Position numbers and translations under genes: made by a program | Source of the DNA: Hyalella azteca | Lineage: Eukaryota; Arthropoda; Malacostraca; Amphipoda; Hyalellidae | Length of the DNA stretch: 64,000 nucleotides | Direction of reading: 5' to 3' | NCBI RefSeq assembly: GCF_000764305.2 | Contig: NW_025931366.1 | Span: 87,070-151,069 of the forward strand | The notes under the pieces: generated by a model | Seen by the model: the letters and a program-made list of their open reading frames with translations, nothing else | Database searches by the model: none | Told to the model about the DNA's origin: nothing | Part shown: piece after piece, positions 1 to 13,925 of the stretch | Layout of the letters: each line of letters starts with the position of its first letter | Position numbering within the stretch: the stretch's first letter is position 1

Positions 1-462
<462 letters not shown>

Positions 463-839
463 TTAAATAAATAAATAAGTAACTCTTGCATTTATCTTCT
501 AATTTACTTGACTAGCAACTAAGTTCAAAAGTTTGCTCTTAAAAAACAATTATTGCAGAATTTTGTTGTAAATCGCTGAAGAATACCAAATGAATTCAAA
601 AGGAGAATGCCGACGAAATAAAAAATGATTCTCACTAGAAGAAATTATTGGGGAATTTGTTGGAAAATATTACAAAATACCTACGAAGTTTACTGTACTA
701 ACTACACAGAATTATTGGGAGCAAAACAACAATAGACACAATTATCATCTATTATTAAGTTGCTTTATGCAACAAATTGGCAAAATGGCATTCAACCAAT
801 AAATCATTTGTACATAATGGATGGTTATCTTTGATCGTA

Positions 840-1735
<896 letters not shown>

Positions 1736-1914
1736 TATTTTTGTTTAATAAAAAATTACATTATATCGAAAATCAAAAAGTTTTCAATAAAAGCTTCTAA
1801 TTTATTAAACTCTATCTTATATTTTCAATTCTATATTTGAATTTGGGAAACCGTGAAATTATTCTTGAATTTTTTTTTTGAGAGATCGAGAAAATCGTAA
1901 AAGTTTCGGCATGA

Positions 1915-2110
1915 ATATGTTTTGTGCAGCGAGTAAAACGTTGTGAAATTTTTTAGCCTGAGGAGAATTAATCGACAATAGAAAATATACAGTGGAATTA
2001 ATGAATATAATTCGTACGGGTACAACGTTGTGAAATTTTTTAACCTTAGGAGAATTAATCGCAAATAGAAAATATACGGTGGAATTAATGAATATAATGA
2101 TCATAGTTTA
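1915..2110. repeat. Donor-side array of exon 2218-2116
   Basis: Two copies of a ~90-bp unit containing AACGTTGTGAAATTTTTTA and GGAGAATTAATCG, ending within 10 bp of the exon's donor. Unlike most arrays here, these copies do not visibly include the exon end. Confidence 0.85.
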
Positions 2111-2700
<590 letters not shown>

Positions 2701-3089
2701 TTAAATTCCAAAATAGCGCAATTAAAACCTAAAAGATGGCGGCCCTTCTTAATACTTTTCACTTTTAAATTAATAGTTAAAATTGTCAACAAAAATTTCA
2801 AAGTGCCTTCAATTTTTGCATCATTTCAATTGCTGTTCTCACAATGCAAAAAATTGCAAAATGAAACTGATTTCCCGAGTGATTAGGATATATGCGATAA
2901 AACGTTCATATACCAACGACATACCCGAGTGATTAGGAGTGATTATCATATACCCGAGTGATTAGGATATATGCGGTAAAACGTTCATATACAAACGACA
3001 AAATCGTACCGAAGAATGGCCAAGTTCAAGAGTTACTCGTACGCTACGGGGGAAATTGCAGCGTCCATTGAACTGAGATTAAGACTAAA

Positions 3090-3421
3090 CCTAATGCGCT
3101 ACGGACGGCAGTATGAGTGTTGATGTGCTTAATATAAGATTATATATAAGGCCATATACAATACTCAACACAAGACAACACAAGACTCAACACAAGACGC
3201 TGTACTCACAGCAGTCTGGGCGTTGATGTGCTCAACACAAGAGACAACACAAGACACAACACAAGACACAACACAAGACACAACACAAGACACAACACAT
3301 GACACAACACAAGACGCTCTATACTCACGGCAGTCTGGGCGTTGATGTGCTCAACACAAGACTCAACACAAGACACAACACAAGACACAACACAAGACAC
3401 AACACAAGACGCTGTACTCAC
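3090..3421. repeat. Donor-edge array of exon 3522-3422 with ACACAAGAC microsatellite
   Basis: Copies of ACTCACGGCAGTCTGGGCGT plus TGATGTG sit near 3202 and 3322 and, more decayed, near 3105, separated by runs of ACACAAGAC. The copies at 3322 and 3202 keep GTGAGT donors on the minus strand. Confidence 0.92.
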
Positions 3422-3522
3422 GGCAGTCTGGGCGTTGATGTGAGTGCAGCCGACGATCTTAGCGCCCTTCAGCGGCGAGTCTTTCCCTGCGCGCTCACGC
3501 AGCGCTACGATCCCCGGCATCT
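3422..3522 (-). CDS. AHCYL1: AHCYL exon: [12 protein letters not shown]...[10 protein letters not shown]
   Basis: A 101-nt exon, phase 1 in and phase 0 out. The acceptor is CCGCCAG before 3522 and the strong donor GCC|GTGAGT lies at 3421. It encodes [23 protein letters not shown] and THINAQTA, the start of the SAHH-like domain; the HINAQTA block is a family signature near the substrate site. Downstream (3090-3421) the exon end and donor are repeated with intervening ACACAAGAC microsatellite. The copy ending at 3329 has an intact GTGAGT donor 93 nt away and the frame stays open, so a 31-residue longer exon is possible. A third donor-like copy at 3210 would shift the frame. Confidence 0.95.
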
Positions 3523-5114
3523 CTGGCGGTGAAAAATAAATTAAAACTTTGTCATGAAAATCTACAGTGATAGGCTTTTTGAAATATTGCCCAATCATTG
3601 TTTCGTGTCATAATCTAATGAAAAATATTATAGGATTAAAGTTTTATAAGATTTTTAAACATTCAGTTTTTATAGTAATGCAAAGCAACCCGTGATCTAA
3701 AATAAACCAAATACAAAATTTTCTTCATAATAACAATGTAAGAGTCAAATGGAAGCTTAATCCTTGCCCGTCTTGCCCTATTCACATTTGCATTTGTTGT
3801 AGCATAACTGTTGAAGCTGAGATTGAACACGCGGTGTCTAACTAGTTCAAGTAAATAATTATGACTGGGCTCATTTGTATACCTGCTAAATTACTTCATC
3901 ATGCACTGAGGCAACATCAACAGCATTACACATTTTTCACTGATCTTTCCCACAAAAAAAATATTTTCGCGACTTAGTGCTGTAATTATTGAAGTAAAGT
4001 ACTTATTTATTATTAGTACTTATTAGTTATTACTTATTGTTTATTATTACATTATTATTATTTATTATTATTGCTTATTACATTAGTATTACTTATTGAA
4101 GTAAAGTGATAGATAATAAAAAAAACATCGTTTGTTAACCGTCCTTGAGCCACTTGTCAGGCGGGATTCCTTATGCAGGCAACTCAAGCGGAAAGGATAA
4201 CTTCTTGCTATCCGTTCATATTTAAATTCTAAAGAGCTACTTTTCTAAGTTGATATCAGTTTACAGTGATTGACTTCCTACTTACTTCAAGTGTAATTAA
4301 GATTGCTAAAATTAAGCAAAATGACGTTCAAACAGAACCAGAAAATTACAGAAGCGTTGGCCAGATTAAAAGAAAATTAGTGGACCTCAATTAAGACTAT
4401 CATCAGAAGCAAGACGAGCGCTGTGAGTTACATCTTTTACATATGAAATCCGAAGACAAATATAATGGAAGATTTGAAATAAATTTTCGTTAATTTTGAT
4501 TTGGATACACTATCATATTCTACAGAATAGAACGCATCTAATTCGTTTAAGATCGGCGCAATAATGTCATCTGCAATTAAATTCGCGATCGAGTGAAGTC
4601 TCGAGGACGAATTAAGTGACATTCAAAGTTGATTCTCAATAATACCGAATGCGGAAGCATCGAATTTCGTACCCTTCTTTGAATGTGAAAATTTGCTAAG
4701 TGAGTCAGTGAGTCACATTCTATAAAAGAATGTCTAAGGTTCCATACGTCATCTCTTCCACCATGAAAACTTAGTCAATGTATATTTAACTTAGTTAAAG
4801 ATCAGAGATAAATGAACTTGTTTTGCAATAATATTACTACTCGAAATGAAGCAAAATTAAGTCATACGTTTGACAATTTCAGCGACAGGCTCCGTGTTCA
4901 GCGGGGTCGTTTTTGTAGTTACTCGATATGTTTTAGGAAGATATACATGACTTGATATATATGTTTTAGTGACGTAATATACGTAATATATAATACGTAA
5001 TATATATGTTTTAGGATATATATATAACTTGATATGTTTTAGGAAGATAAAGCACAGGAGGCTTAAGAGTAGAGGAAATATGTATGGAGAGCAACAAGAT
5101 TTTGTAAACAGTAC

Positions 5115-5704
<590 letters not shown>

Positions 5705-6713
5705 TCATTGAGATTAATTGTACAAGTATGTAAAAGGCTAATCAAGAAAAATTGCAAGTACATGTGCAAGTAAAATGATGAGAGAGAAGAGAAATACCTT
5801 CATAAAGCATTAATCTATGTTTAATCTGCTTCATGAAGCATGATTGTACAATAAAAAACACGATTTTGTTAGTTATTTACTTTATTAATTTATTTTTATT
5901 TTAAGAAGTCATTTTTGTGCATAAAACCACGATACAAAAATAACTTCTTTGAGCATAACTGTGTATACACGTCAAAAGGCTTAACGTGAGAGATACATTC
6001 ATGATGTACGATTGTACATGCTTACGTATATTGGAAACAGTATTTGACGCCATTCTATTGGAAGGGTTCAGTTAGAACGCGACTCCAATGTTTTAATAGG
6101 TGACGATTTTTTCAGTTGCATTGCAAGTATTTCTTTATTCCTTTTAAATCTTTTATCTAAGTATAAACCCGTTTAAAACCCGCAGTGAACGCAATGGTCT
6201 TCAGAAATAAATAAATGAAAACATAAACGATAAGCAAAAGTGGGCTTCTGTAGAATTGCGGCATTTTAGTTTTAATCGAAATGTAACAAGTTACTACTTT
6301 TCTTTAATTATTTCAGATTATATAGATATATACCTAAATATAATTACTTTGACAACCTTTAAAAGTTTCTATCGCTTGAACGCGATAAAACAATCGAAAC
6401 TTCAAAAGGCAGAGGTCAAGCTCAGTGCAGCTTGACCAAAGATTTAATTCACTCCACAGAGCGAGTAGAAGTTTGTTCAGAACACCGTTTAGCCAATAAA
6501 TATGTTGCATGTACGGACATTCAGGTAGTTATTTCTGAATATCTCAATCATGATTTCCACGTTCAATTTACACATTTGAAAACCTTAAAAAGCTGATGTG
6601 TAGACTGGCCTCGAGTTAGCAAATACCAGTAGGGATAACTCCCGTGAAGAACAACGATATGTATAGAAAAACGAGAGGGAAATTCCAATGGGCGTTACAA
6701 ACTCGGGTAAACT

Positions 6714-6832
6714 TACCACTGCAGGCGAGCTCTGACGCCAGTGCTGCCAAACTTCTGCAATCGCTCACCGTTTCATGGAGGACGCTGCATCCGGGTATTG
6801 GTACGACCAAACTTCCTACCAGATGCGGTAAG
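6714..6832. other. GC-rich island with splice signals on both strands
   Basis: On plus, ACCACTGCAG and ATGCG|GTAAGT bound about 112 nt with two open frames. On minus, GGATGCAG or GATTGCAG and CAGTG|GTAAGT bound a shorter exon reading RSLAALASELACS. Either could be real; I cannot assign strand or product. Confidence 0.25.
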
Positions 6833-6849
6833 TGCCGGTAACTTCCAAA

Positions 6850-9050
6850 TAGAACTTCGTTACCGGGTCAAATATACAACGACACAAGATTGAAACTTAA
6901 GCAAATTGGGCCAGAAATTACAGGAGAAGAATACAGGACAAGAAAACAGCTAACAACATCGAAAGGCAAATAAATAGTAAGATAAAGCACTAAAAAATTG
7001 AAGGCATTATCCGAATAATTATTGCATTGAGCTCAACTGTACAACGTATATCGAAATATGCAATGGTTTGTACAACGCAATGCAAGGTACGATACACACG
7101 CAAATGAATGAAAAAATAGAACGAGAATTCACTGTTGCAAAGCTGTAGTAACAATGACGAAAGAATATTTAACTAAGAAATAATTTTAAGTGGGTTAAAA
7201 AAACGGAAGAAAGCTTTAACCTTCATTTTGAAAAATACATATAATTAAGCCAGTCAAACACCAAATACAATATAAAAATAACAAGCTTTGAAAACGCTAA
7301 GAAAAAAAAAATCGTCAAGAAAAAATCCTAACCGAACAAAACATACGCTTAATGGTATAGTATAGACAAATCAAAATGAATTGTCCAAAAGAAAAAATTT
7401 GCAAGTGCCAGGAGGTGCATTTTCTTGTCCACCATTTGCTTTATATTTCTATTTAGATGACCTGAGATTGGTTCGGTAAATGGTTGTGATGCGAGGATAC
7501 ATACTATTTAAGGTGCAAACAAAGCAGCATTTAAATAAAATGTAATTAAATAAAATGCGTCAATATTCAAAACATGCAACTGATAAAATTGAAACGAAAT
7601 GGTTTCAAAACAACAAAACATTTAAACATTTTAACTCACCATAATACTTTAAAGAAAGTAAAATAAAAATACGCAATAGAGCATAGAAATCGAGATGTAA
7701 ATAAAACATTATTATTGCGTTGAAATAAATTTGTCAAATAGCATTTTAGTGAATAAAGTAACAATGAATTGGATGCGTTTATACAGGCATCCCATTCACA
7801 GCTGCATTCTGGCTCCAGTCTTGCTACGCTTGAACTATACGCATTAATATGGATTCAGTTTGCACTTAAACTATGAATTTAGACTGTTAACCAAATTACA
7901 TAGTTTATTTCAACTTGTTTTTGTACATTTGCATATATAGGCCTTTAGCTCTCTCGATATATTATAATATATTCAAAAAGTCGGTCCTATTATTTGCATT
8001 AACAATTGAAAATAATAATGCTATTGCTTTCTTTGGATATTATTTAAAAAAATATTGCTACGATTTGCGATAACAAACGGCAAACTTGCAATAAAATTAA
8101 AATAAATGCTACAATAAAATCGCTACAGCAATCAAATAAAACAAATGAATATGAAGTAAAAAAAAGCGTGTGCAAATCCTGGTAACAGAAACGCTATTCA
8201 CACCACGAGCAACAGAGCGAGAGATCAAAGCTTTAATATAGAAATCAATTCGTGACACAAAGAGGGCTCGTCCCACGAGATGTGACAAAGAAATATAATA
8301 TCTTGATATCGGTTCATGTCCAATCAATGCCATAAATGGTTTGAGCACAATAAAGGTATTTTCATCATTGACTATAGCCATTGTGTGTACAATACTCGAC
8401 ATATAACAAAGGTATTATTTATAATAGACTTGTTATTGCGTTCATACACTCAAAAAAATAACATCGGCATTTGTATTATTGACCAGCCATTGTGCCTAAA
8501 TAAATTTACCAGCGACATGATCAAGGGAATAACTAAACGAAGAATATTTCCCATTAACACGATACTCGGCACGTATAATCATTTTGTGTAATCTTTGATA
8601 AATGAACAAGAAATTATGTATAAATTAAAATATTACAATGACATAAAAGAAATGCATGCAAGCCAATTTTCCGTTTACAAGTCAAAATAAAGAAATAAAA
8701 CTTTCCTGTAACTTAATTGATTTCAATACGGGGAAATTTTCTGTAAAATAACGTACGATTTCGCGATTTCTTCTAAAAATTAGACATTTTTCTATGAAGT
8801 TTAAGGTAAATTTTTTCCAGACAAAAAATAGCTAAATACCGTATTATGGGAATAAACCTTGATGTAAGCTCTTTAAATACTACTAAACACGCGTACGAGC
8901 ATTTCTTTATAGATAAGGAGCCATAACCATGTGGGAGGAACCTTAAAATATTACAATCTTATTTACTGTAGGTACACTTTTACCTATGCAGTACGCCAAG
9001 GATTAAAGCTCCAGCAAAACTTTTTCCAGTCTAAAATCAGTGTAATGTGA
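6850..9050. other. AT-rich intron, nothing recognised
   Basis: No exon-like island or clear repeat seen. The small frames here have AT-rich random composition. Confidence 0.6.
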
Positions 9051-9056
9051 CCTGAG

Positions 9057-9166
9057 GCCGTACTATCAAAACTCGTTCAAGCACACGATAGCGGCGTTTA
9101 GCTTAAAAAGCCATCAATCATTAGATGACGGAGTTACAAACTCGTTACTATTTTTGATAATGCGGC
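9057..9166. mobile_element. Family A inverted-repeat element (MITE), 110 bp
   Basis: Ends GGCCGTACTATCAAAA and TTTTGATAATGCGGCC, matching at 14 of 16 positions as inverted repeats. The interior contains AAAGCCATCAATCATTAGAT, shared with other copies. No coding capacity. Confidence 0.75.
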
Positions 9167-9190
9167 CCTTGGTTTACGGTAGAGGCCAGG

Positions 9191-9331
9191 GGCTATACTT
9201 TCAAAACTCGCTAAGTGAACGTAAGTAGTTACGCTCTATTTTCTTGTCTATGATTGGTGGATTTTGCTCGAAAGGCCGTCAATGATTGGCTGACGAGCTT
9301 ACGATCTCTTAACTTTTTTGAAAGTATAGGC
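9191..9331. mobile_element. Family A element, 141 bp, next to alternative exon donor
   Basis: Ends GGCTATACTTTCAAAA and TTTTGAAAGTATAGGC. It is nearly the reverse complement of 39581-39720. It lies 18 bp inside the predicted intron after candidate exon 9487-9349. Confidence 0.82.
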
Positions 9332-9348
9332 ATTAGGCCCAGACGTAC

Positions 9349-9487
9349 AGTTGGAGTCGCAGGATGAGATGACTGAAGATCGTCGGCTGGAGTCAGGCAG
9401 GGGACGCGCCGCTACGGGTAGACTGAAGCGTCGTTTGTTGCGATCACGGAACCCGCTGGCGCTTGCCTCTGCAACCTTCTCGCTCAG
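9349..9487 (-). CDS. AHCYL1: Candidate alternative AHCYL exon (serine/arginine-rich tail)
   Basis: A GC-rich 139-nt island that is open on the minus strand, phase 0 in (CGCCAG before 9487) and phase 1 out (AACT|GTACGT). It encodes LSEKVAEASASGFRDRNKRR, then FSLPVAARPLPDSSRRSSV, then ISSCDSN. Spliced to 5685 it reads [16 protein letters not shown], so it would replace the standard serine-rich exon with another basic, serine-rich tail. Its phase fits the candidate start exon 10858-10754 upstream. The acceptor abuts a 51-bp array and the donor is 18 bp from an inverted-repeat element (9191-9331). No homologue was recognised. A plus-strand frame is also open, partly because the repeat unit is divisible by three. 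Confidence 0.5.
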
Positions 9488-9494
9488 CTGGCGT

Positions 9495-9800
9495 ATGTTG
9501 GTGCATTACAATTCAATGGGAGATTTGTTAGTTGGACGATTATCGGCGGCGTGGAATTTCAGTTCATTGAAAGATAACCAAGTTGAACGATTATCGGCGG
9601 CGTGGCATTTCAGTTCAATGAAAGATAAGAAAGTTGAACGATTATCGGCAGCGTGGCATTACAATTCAATGAAAGATGAACAAGTTGAACGATTATCGGC
9701 GGCATGGCATTTCAATTCAATGAAAGATGAACAAGTTGAACGATTATTAGTGGCGTGGCATTTCAATTCAATGAAAGTATTTGCAAGTTGAACAATTGTT
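9495..9800. repeat. 51-bp tandem array
   Basis: About five units containing GTTGAACGATTATCGGCGGC and TTTCAATTCAATGAAAGATG abut the acceptor of candidate exon 9487-9349. The unit is 17 codons long, so frames stay open on both strands; the resulting long reading frames are artefacts. Confidence 0.93.
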
Positions 9801-10753
9801 AGCGGTAGCCTGGCTTGACCAACTGGATGAGCAAAGGTGATCAGCAATTTTGGCCACGTGCGAGAGTTCAGAGCAACAGCGAAAAATGGGAATTGAAACG
9901 TGGGAAGCTTGAATTAGGAAAAGTTGATACAAAATTACGAAAGTTGATACAAAAATCATTAGGATCACAATTCAAGACACACGATTAGTTTCTTTCCCCA
10001 GAAAGTAAGATTATTTGAATCTTCGGAATGAACAAATAAATTTGTACGTTAAAAGTTGCATGTGTAGTGATCAAACCGTTATTACAGCATCTAGCAATAT
10101 AACACAGAACTTCTATGGAACAGGAAAAAACAACCATTATCGTCTACAGTGAACAGCAGTCAAGTTTATCAATGGCAAAATGGAAAACCTGACCAGATTT
10201 TATTATAATTCAGGTTGAATTTATTGCGAGTTGTTTTTTGGAAATACAATTTGGGAATTACTCCCTATTATTATTAATAAATTTCAATTTGAGAGTAACT
10301 TAGAAATCTTTGAGCACGCTAAGCTGCCAAGAATGTTTCCCGTAACTTAGATTAAACGGACGTGAACAATTGAAAGAAACATTTATAATAAACATTATTT
10401 CAATGATCGAGTATGATTAAGATTTAGTTTTTCTTGCTTATGTTTCATTCCAAGTCTGCCTATATCTCTTTTGTTAATTAATTGTCGCATCATATTTATG
10501 TAACAATTTTACAATTAACTAGATTATTTTAATTTATCTGAACAATTTACGATGGAACTTAAGTATCCTAAGTTGACTGATCTCTGAATACTCGTGACCA
10601 TATCCATATTCGCATGTTAACTCCCATATGTGCAAAAATGAGCCAAAAAATAGAGCGGATGAGAAGAAGAATTGAAAAGAATTGCACCCATGGAGGAGGA
10701 TAAATGAAAGGAGTTACACACTTGGGTGAGGATAAGTGGTAAATCCTTCTCAC

Positions 10754-10858
10754 CTTGAAGGATTTTTCCCCAAATTCATCACTAGCCTCAGCCTCCTCTG
10801 AGAGGCTACGGGTGATGTTGATGGCTGGGTGGTGGTGGTGGTTGTGGTGAGAAATCAT
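10754..10858 (-). CDS. AHCYL1: Candidate alternative AHCYL first coding exon
   Basis: An ATG-initiated open stretch of 35 codons ending AAG|GTGAGA in phase 0, exactly what the candidate exon at 9487 needs. The peptide begins MISHHNHHHHPAINITRS and continues SLSEEAEASDEFGEKSFK: a histidine run, then an acidic serine-containing segment. An in-frame stop lies about 50 bases upstream of the ATG. If spliced 10858-10754 / 9487-9349 / 5685 it gives an IRBIT isoform with a distinct N-terminus. A GTG codon directly precedes the ATG; I chose ATG as the normal eukaryotic start. The evidence is phase, donor strength and base composition only. Confidence 0.45.
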
Positions 10859-11031
10859 CACGATTTCCTCCTCAATCCAGAAATTAGTCGTGAATTTTTA
10901 ACTGAAGTACCAAGGTAATCTTCAGGGTTGGAGATTAGGTGAAGAAGGCAATCAATGTGGGAGCTTTAGTTACGCCAAAAGAGATGTGAGAAAAATCGAT
11001 GAAAATGTTAGTGAATGAGATTGTAGATGTA

Positions 11032-11186
11032 GCAGCGCACGTAGAGGACTCTTGGTGAAGTGGCAGCGCACGTAGAGGACTCTTGGTGAAGTGGCAGCGC
11101 ACGTAGAGGACTCTTGTTGAAGTGGCAGCGCACGTAGAGGACTCCTGGTGAAGTGGCAGCGCACGTGGAGAAACCTTAAAGTTGCA
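11032..11186. repeat. 31-bp tandem array
   Basis: Five units of GCAGCGCACGTAGAGGACTC plus TTGGTGAAGTG, nearly identical, about 175 bp upstream of the candidate exon at 10858. Confidence 0.95.
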
Positions 11187-12470
11187 GCGCAGGCAATGAA
11201 GACTTGCTGATGAAGAAGAGCACGTAAATGAAAGCCGATTTGATGAGGTCACGTGCTTAGGGACGCCTCATGAGAGCCAAAAAGTTGTACCGAAAGACAT
11301 TGACGAAGAAATTGGAACGTCAAGAATCTCTGCTATAGAAAATAATTCGATACTTTGTAAGATGTTCATTTGCTTTAGCTGAAATAAGCTAAAAGCTGTT
11401 CTTAAAGCCACAAGTATCCTTGTTAGTAATTTTCTCGTGCGTCAGTGAAGTATTGGCGTGTAATAGTCCGTTCGATAATTAGCATAAAAATCATACAACT
11501 TTCGGATGAAGATGACGTCAGACGGCGTAGCGAGATCAACCTAAAAACGTAGCAGGAGCCGACATCAAATCACCAGAAAGAGTGCGCAGAAACCCTGGAA
11601 AATTCACACTGCTTTTGCACGGTTCGAGTATCCGCTAATTTGTCTGGGCGGGTATTTTTCTTGCGACTTGTGCCCGTATGAGGGAAGAAAGACAACAAAG
11701 ATCTATTTTGTACCAATGCAAGATCATTTGTGGGAGTCGATAATACATAAGATATCTACTTACAAAAATTTAGGACCTGCAAAGAAAACGCTCAATTGTT
11801 ACATATTGTATCAAGATAATCCAATTGTGAATCTTATTTTATAAACAAAGGCACATACGAAAACGTACTCGAATTTTTAGTTGTAACCATCTCGTTAAAT
11901 TCAATACGATAAAAGTAATAAATTTATTCATACACCATTTTAACGTCCACGATGAAAGAGTTTAATAAAATAAATGAACATTAAGAAATAGAACAAAATT
12001 ATATTTACAATGAAATTTTACAAATGGCTGATAAAGTTAAAGCTGATCAGCTAGCGACAAATAAATAAAAATAAAAACAAGCACATACTGCAATAAAGAT
12101 ATGAAACTAATAATCGGTTGCCAGCGGAGGGTTAACTATTAGCCCCCACTACCTCACCGCGGTGTGTAGATTATAAGTTGTTTCAACAAATCAACTCGTA
12201 ATATTCGATATTTCAATAACATTTGCCTAGCTGGAGAGTGAATTCTGAATATTCGAGGGAGGGAGAGTTCTAAAAGCCTTTAGGTTCAGTTTCATAGACG
12301 CTGATAAAGAGCAAGCCAGAAACCAAGCACGCTGCAATTTATAAAGCCTTGGAACATCAATGTCGTTCGCAGTAAAAACTCTTAAGACTCCGCGCACATC
12401 ACAATTGAGAGAACTTGCAGAGAACTGCATCGTGGACAAAATTGAGATAATAACACAGAACATTGCTCCC

Positions 12471-12520
12471 CGGTTATTGCAATACCACAGTAACCCCGGT
12501 TATTGCAATACCGCGGGATA
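12471..12520. repeat. Two copies of a ~26-bp unit
   Basis: CCCCGGTTATTGCAATACCA and CCCCGGTTATTGCAATACCG occur back to back. Confidence 0.85.
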
Positions 12521-13489
12521 ACGAGGGCAGTGCTACGCGCAAGAAAAATAATTGATAACAAGTTAAAAGATTCATTTTTCAACTATTATAAATACTAAAT
12601 ACTTGAAAACTTCATTTGATCGCAGGAATTTCAAGCTCTTCAACCCATAAGTACAGCAGATTTTGTAAATTCCCTTTCTATCACTAGACGATTTTTCACA
12701 CTATTAATACCATCTGTGGCATCTTCAACAAAAAACTTATAAATAAATATCATAGCAAAACAACGGGGAAGTAAAGCGATCTGCGTGACGCCATCAGAGG
12801 ACGACTGGCTCGCCTAACGTTAACGCTCGAGTAAAAAACGCTTTACTGTCCAAGCAATGGGAGTAAAGTTCACCGTCTAGGAGATCGAGTTTTTTAACAG
12901 GAGCTTAACCACGATAAAAGTACAAAGTTTACCGATTACGTTGGTGTAACCCTTATTGGGCTTCATAGCTATAACTGTACCGACACTTGGTACAATTACA
13001 ACATTTTAAAATTTTGCAGTGCAGTTTGACAAGGGTTAGACATCAACTAGAACGTTTGAATTATGAAACTAGTTTCATAATGGTAATGAACTGCAGGCTA
13101 TTATACATTCTAATTGAGGTTTTCTCAATTTGAAAAAACGAACGATACCAATTAAACATCCATCGTAACAATTCAAGTTTCATTGATAATTGCATCTACG
13201 ATCATTCACTGCGGTGATCAAACGTGGATTTTTAGCATGGTAATGCAGCAGGGTTTCTTCGTAATTGGATGCCAACGATCCTTGAAACTTATTCGCAATA
13301 AATAAATCATTACCTGGAGCAATCGACAATTTTTCGCCTTTTACCGAAATGCGAAACCGTTTCTTGCCCAATAAACACTTCTACGGACTAAAAAAAATTT
13401 TTAAAGTTAAAAGTTACTTCAGAAAAAACATCACAGCTTAAGTTAGCACGAATAAAAGTTAAATTTACCGAAAATGCAAAAATTGCCTC

Positions 13490-13750
13490 ACCGACAATCA
13501 TATTTCCTTGACCGACAATCATGACAATCATATTAGACTGGAGATGGAGAGCATTTATCTAACTATAACCAAAATCCTATTTCCCTGCACCGATAACAAT
13601 TTTTTCGCGTTACCGCTGAGTTTCGCAGCTCCAACAACCATATTTCACCACAGCACCGACAACCATATTTCACCGCCACACTGACAACAACATTTCACCG
13701 CAGCACTGACAACCACAATCCACCACATGGGACCAACCGTATTTCAGCGC
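13490..13750. repeat. 25-bp array beside candidate start exon
   Basis: Units like ACCATATTTCACCGCAGCAC recur every 25 bp (13637, 13662, 13687, 13712, 13737), with more decayed copies to about 13490. The array ends 22 bp from the donor at 13771. Confidence 0.9.
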
Positions 13751-13771
13751 CAGGAACCTAGCACAACTTAC

Positions 13772-13805
13772 GCGGCACTTTGGGCTTCTTCACAGCTCCA
13801 TTCAT
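13772..13805 (-). CDS. AHCYL1: Candidate short alternative AHCYL start exon (MNGAVKKPKVP)
   Basis: Eleven codons plus one base from an ATG in good context (AAGGATGA) to a strong donor (CCGC|GTAAGT). Phase 1 fits the common exon at 5685 and would give [20 protein letters not shown]. The island is GC- and CpG-richer than its surroundings and extends upstream to about 13925, as expected for a 5' UTR or promoter. A 25-bp array (13637-13750) lies just inside the predicted intron, the same arrangement as at confirmed donors. Such an isoform would lack the SRSLSQSSNDSYS phosphosite cluster. It is too short for homology, so this rests on start context, donor and phase. Confidence 0.42.
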
Positions 13806-13925
13806 CCTTCCGCGAGATAAGTCGTGTCGAGATCGATGGCGGAGGACGGATGTAGAGAAGGGCCGTTAGCGGCTTACAATTAGATGAGGTATCACGCTTC
13901 GCCGTGGGTCTCGCAGATTGTAACA
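13806..13925 (-). promoter_or_regulatory. Possible promoter/5' UTR of the 13805 start exon
   Basis: A GC- and CpG-enriched stretch directly upstream of the candidate start codon at 13805, contrasting with the AT-rich intron around it. No TATA box or initiator could be placed confidently. The call depends on the start exon being real. Confidence 0.2.

Noticed and set aside
9351..9791. 146-codon plus-strand frame with WHFNSMKDEQVERLSAA repeats
   Set aside because: It is antisense to the candidate exon and then follows the 51-bp array; the repeat unit alone keeps it open.
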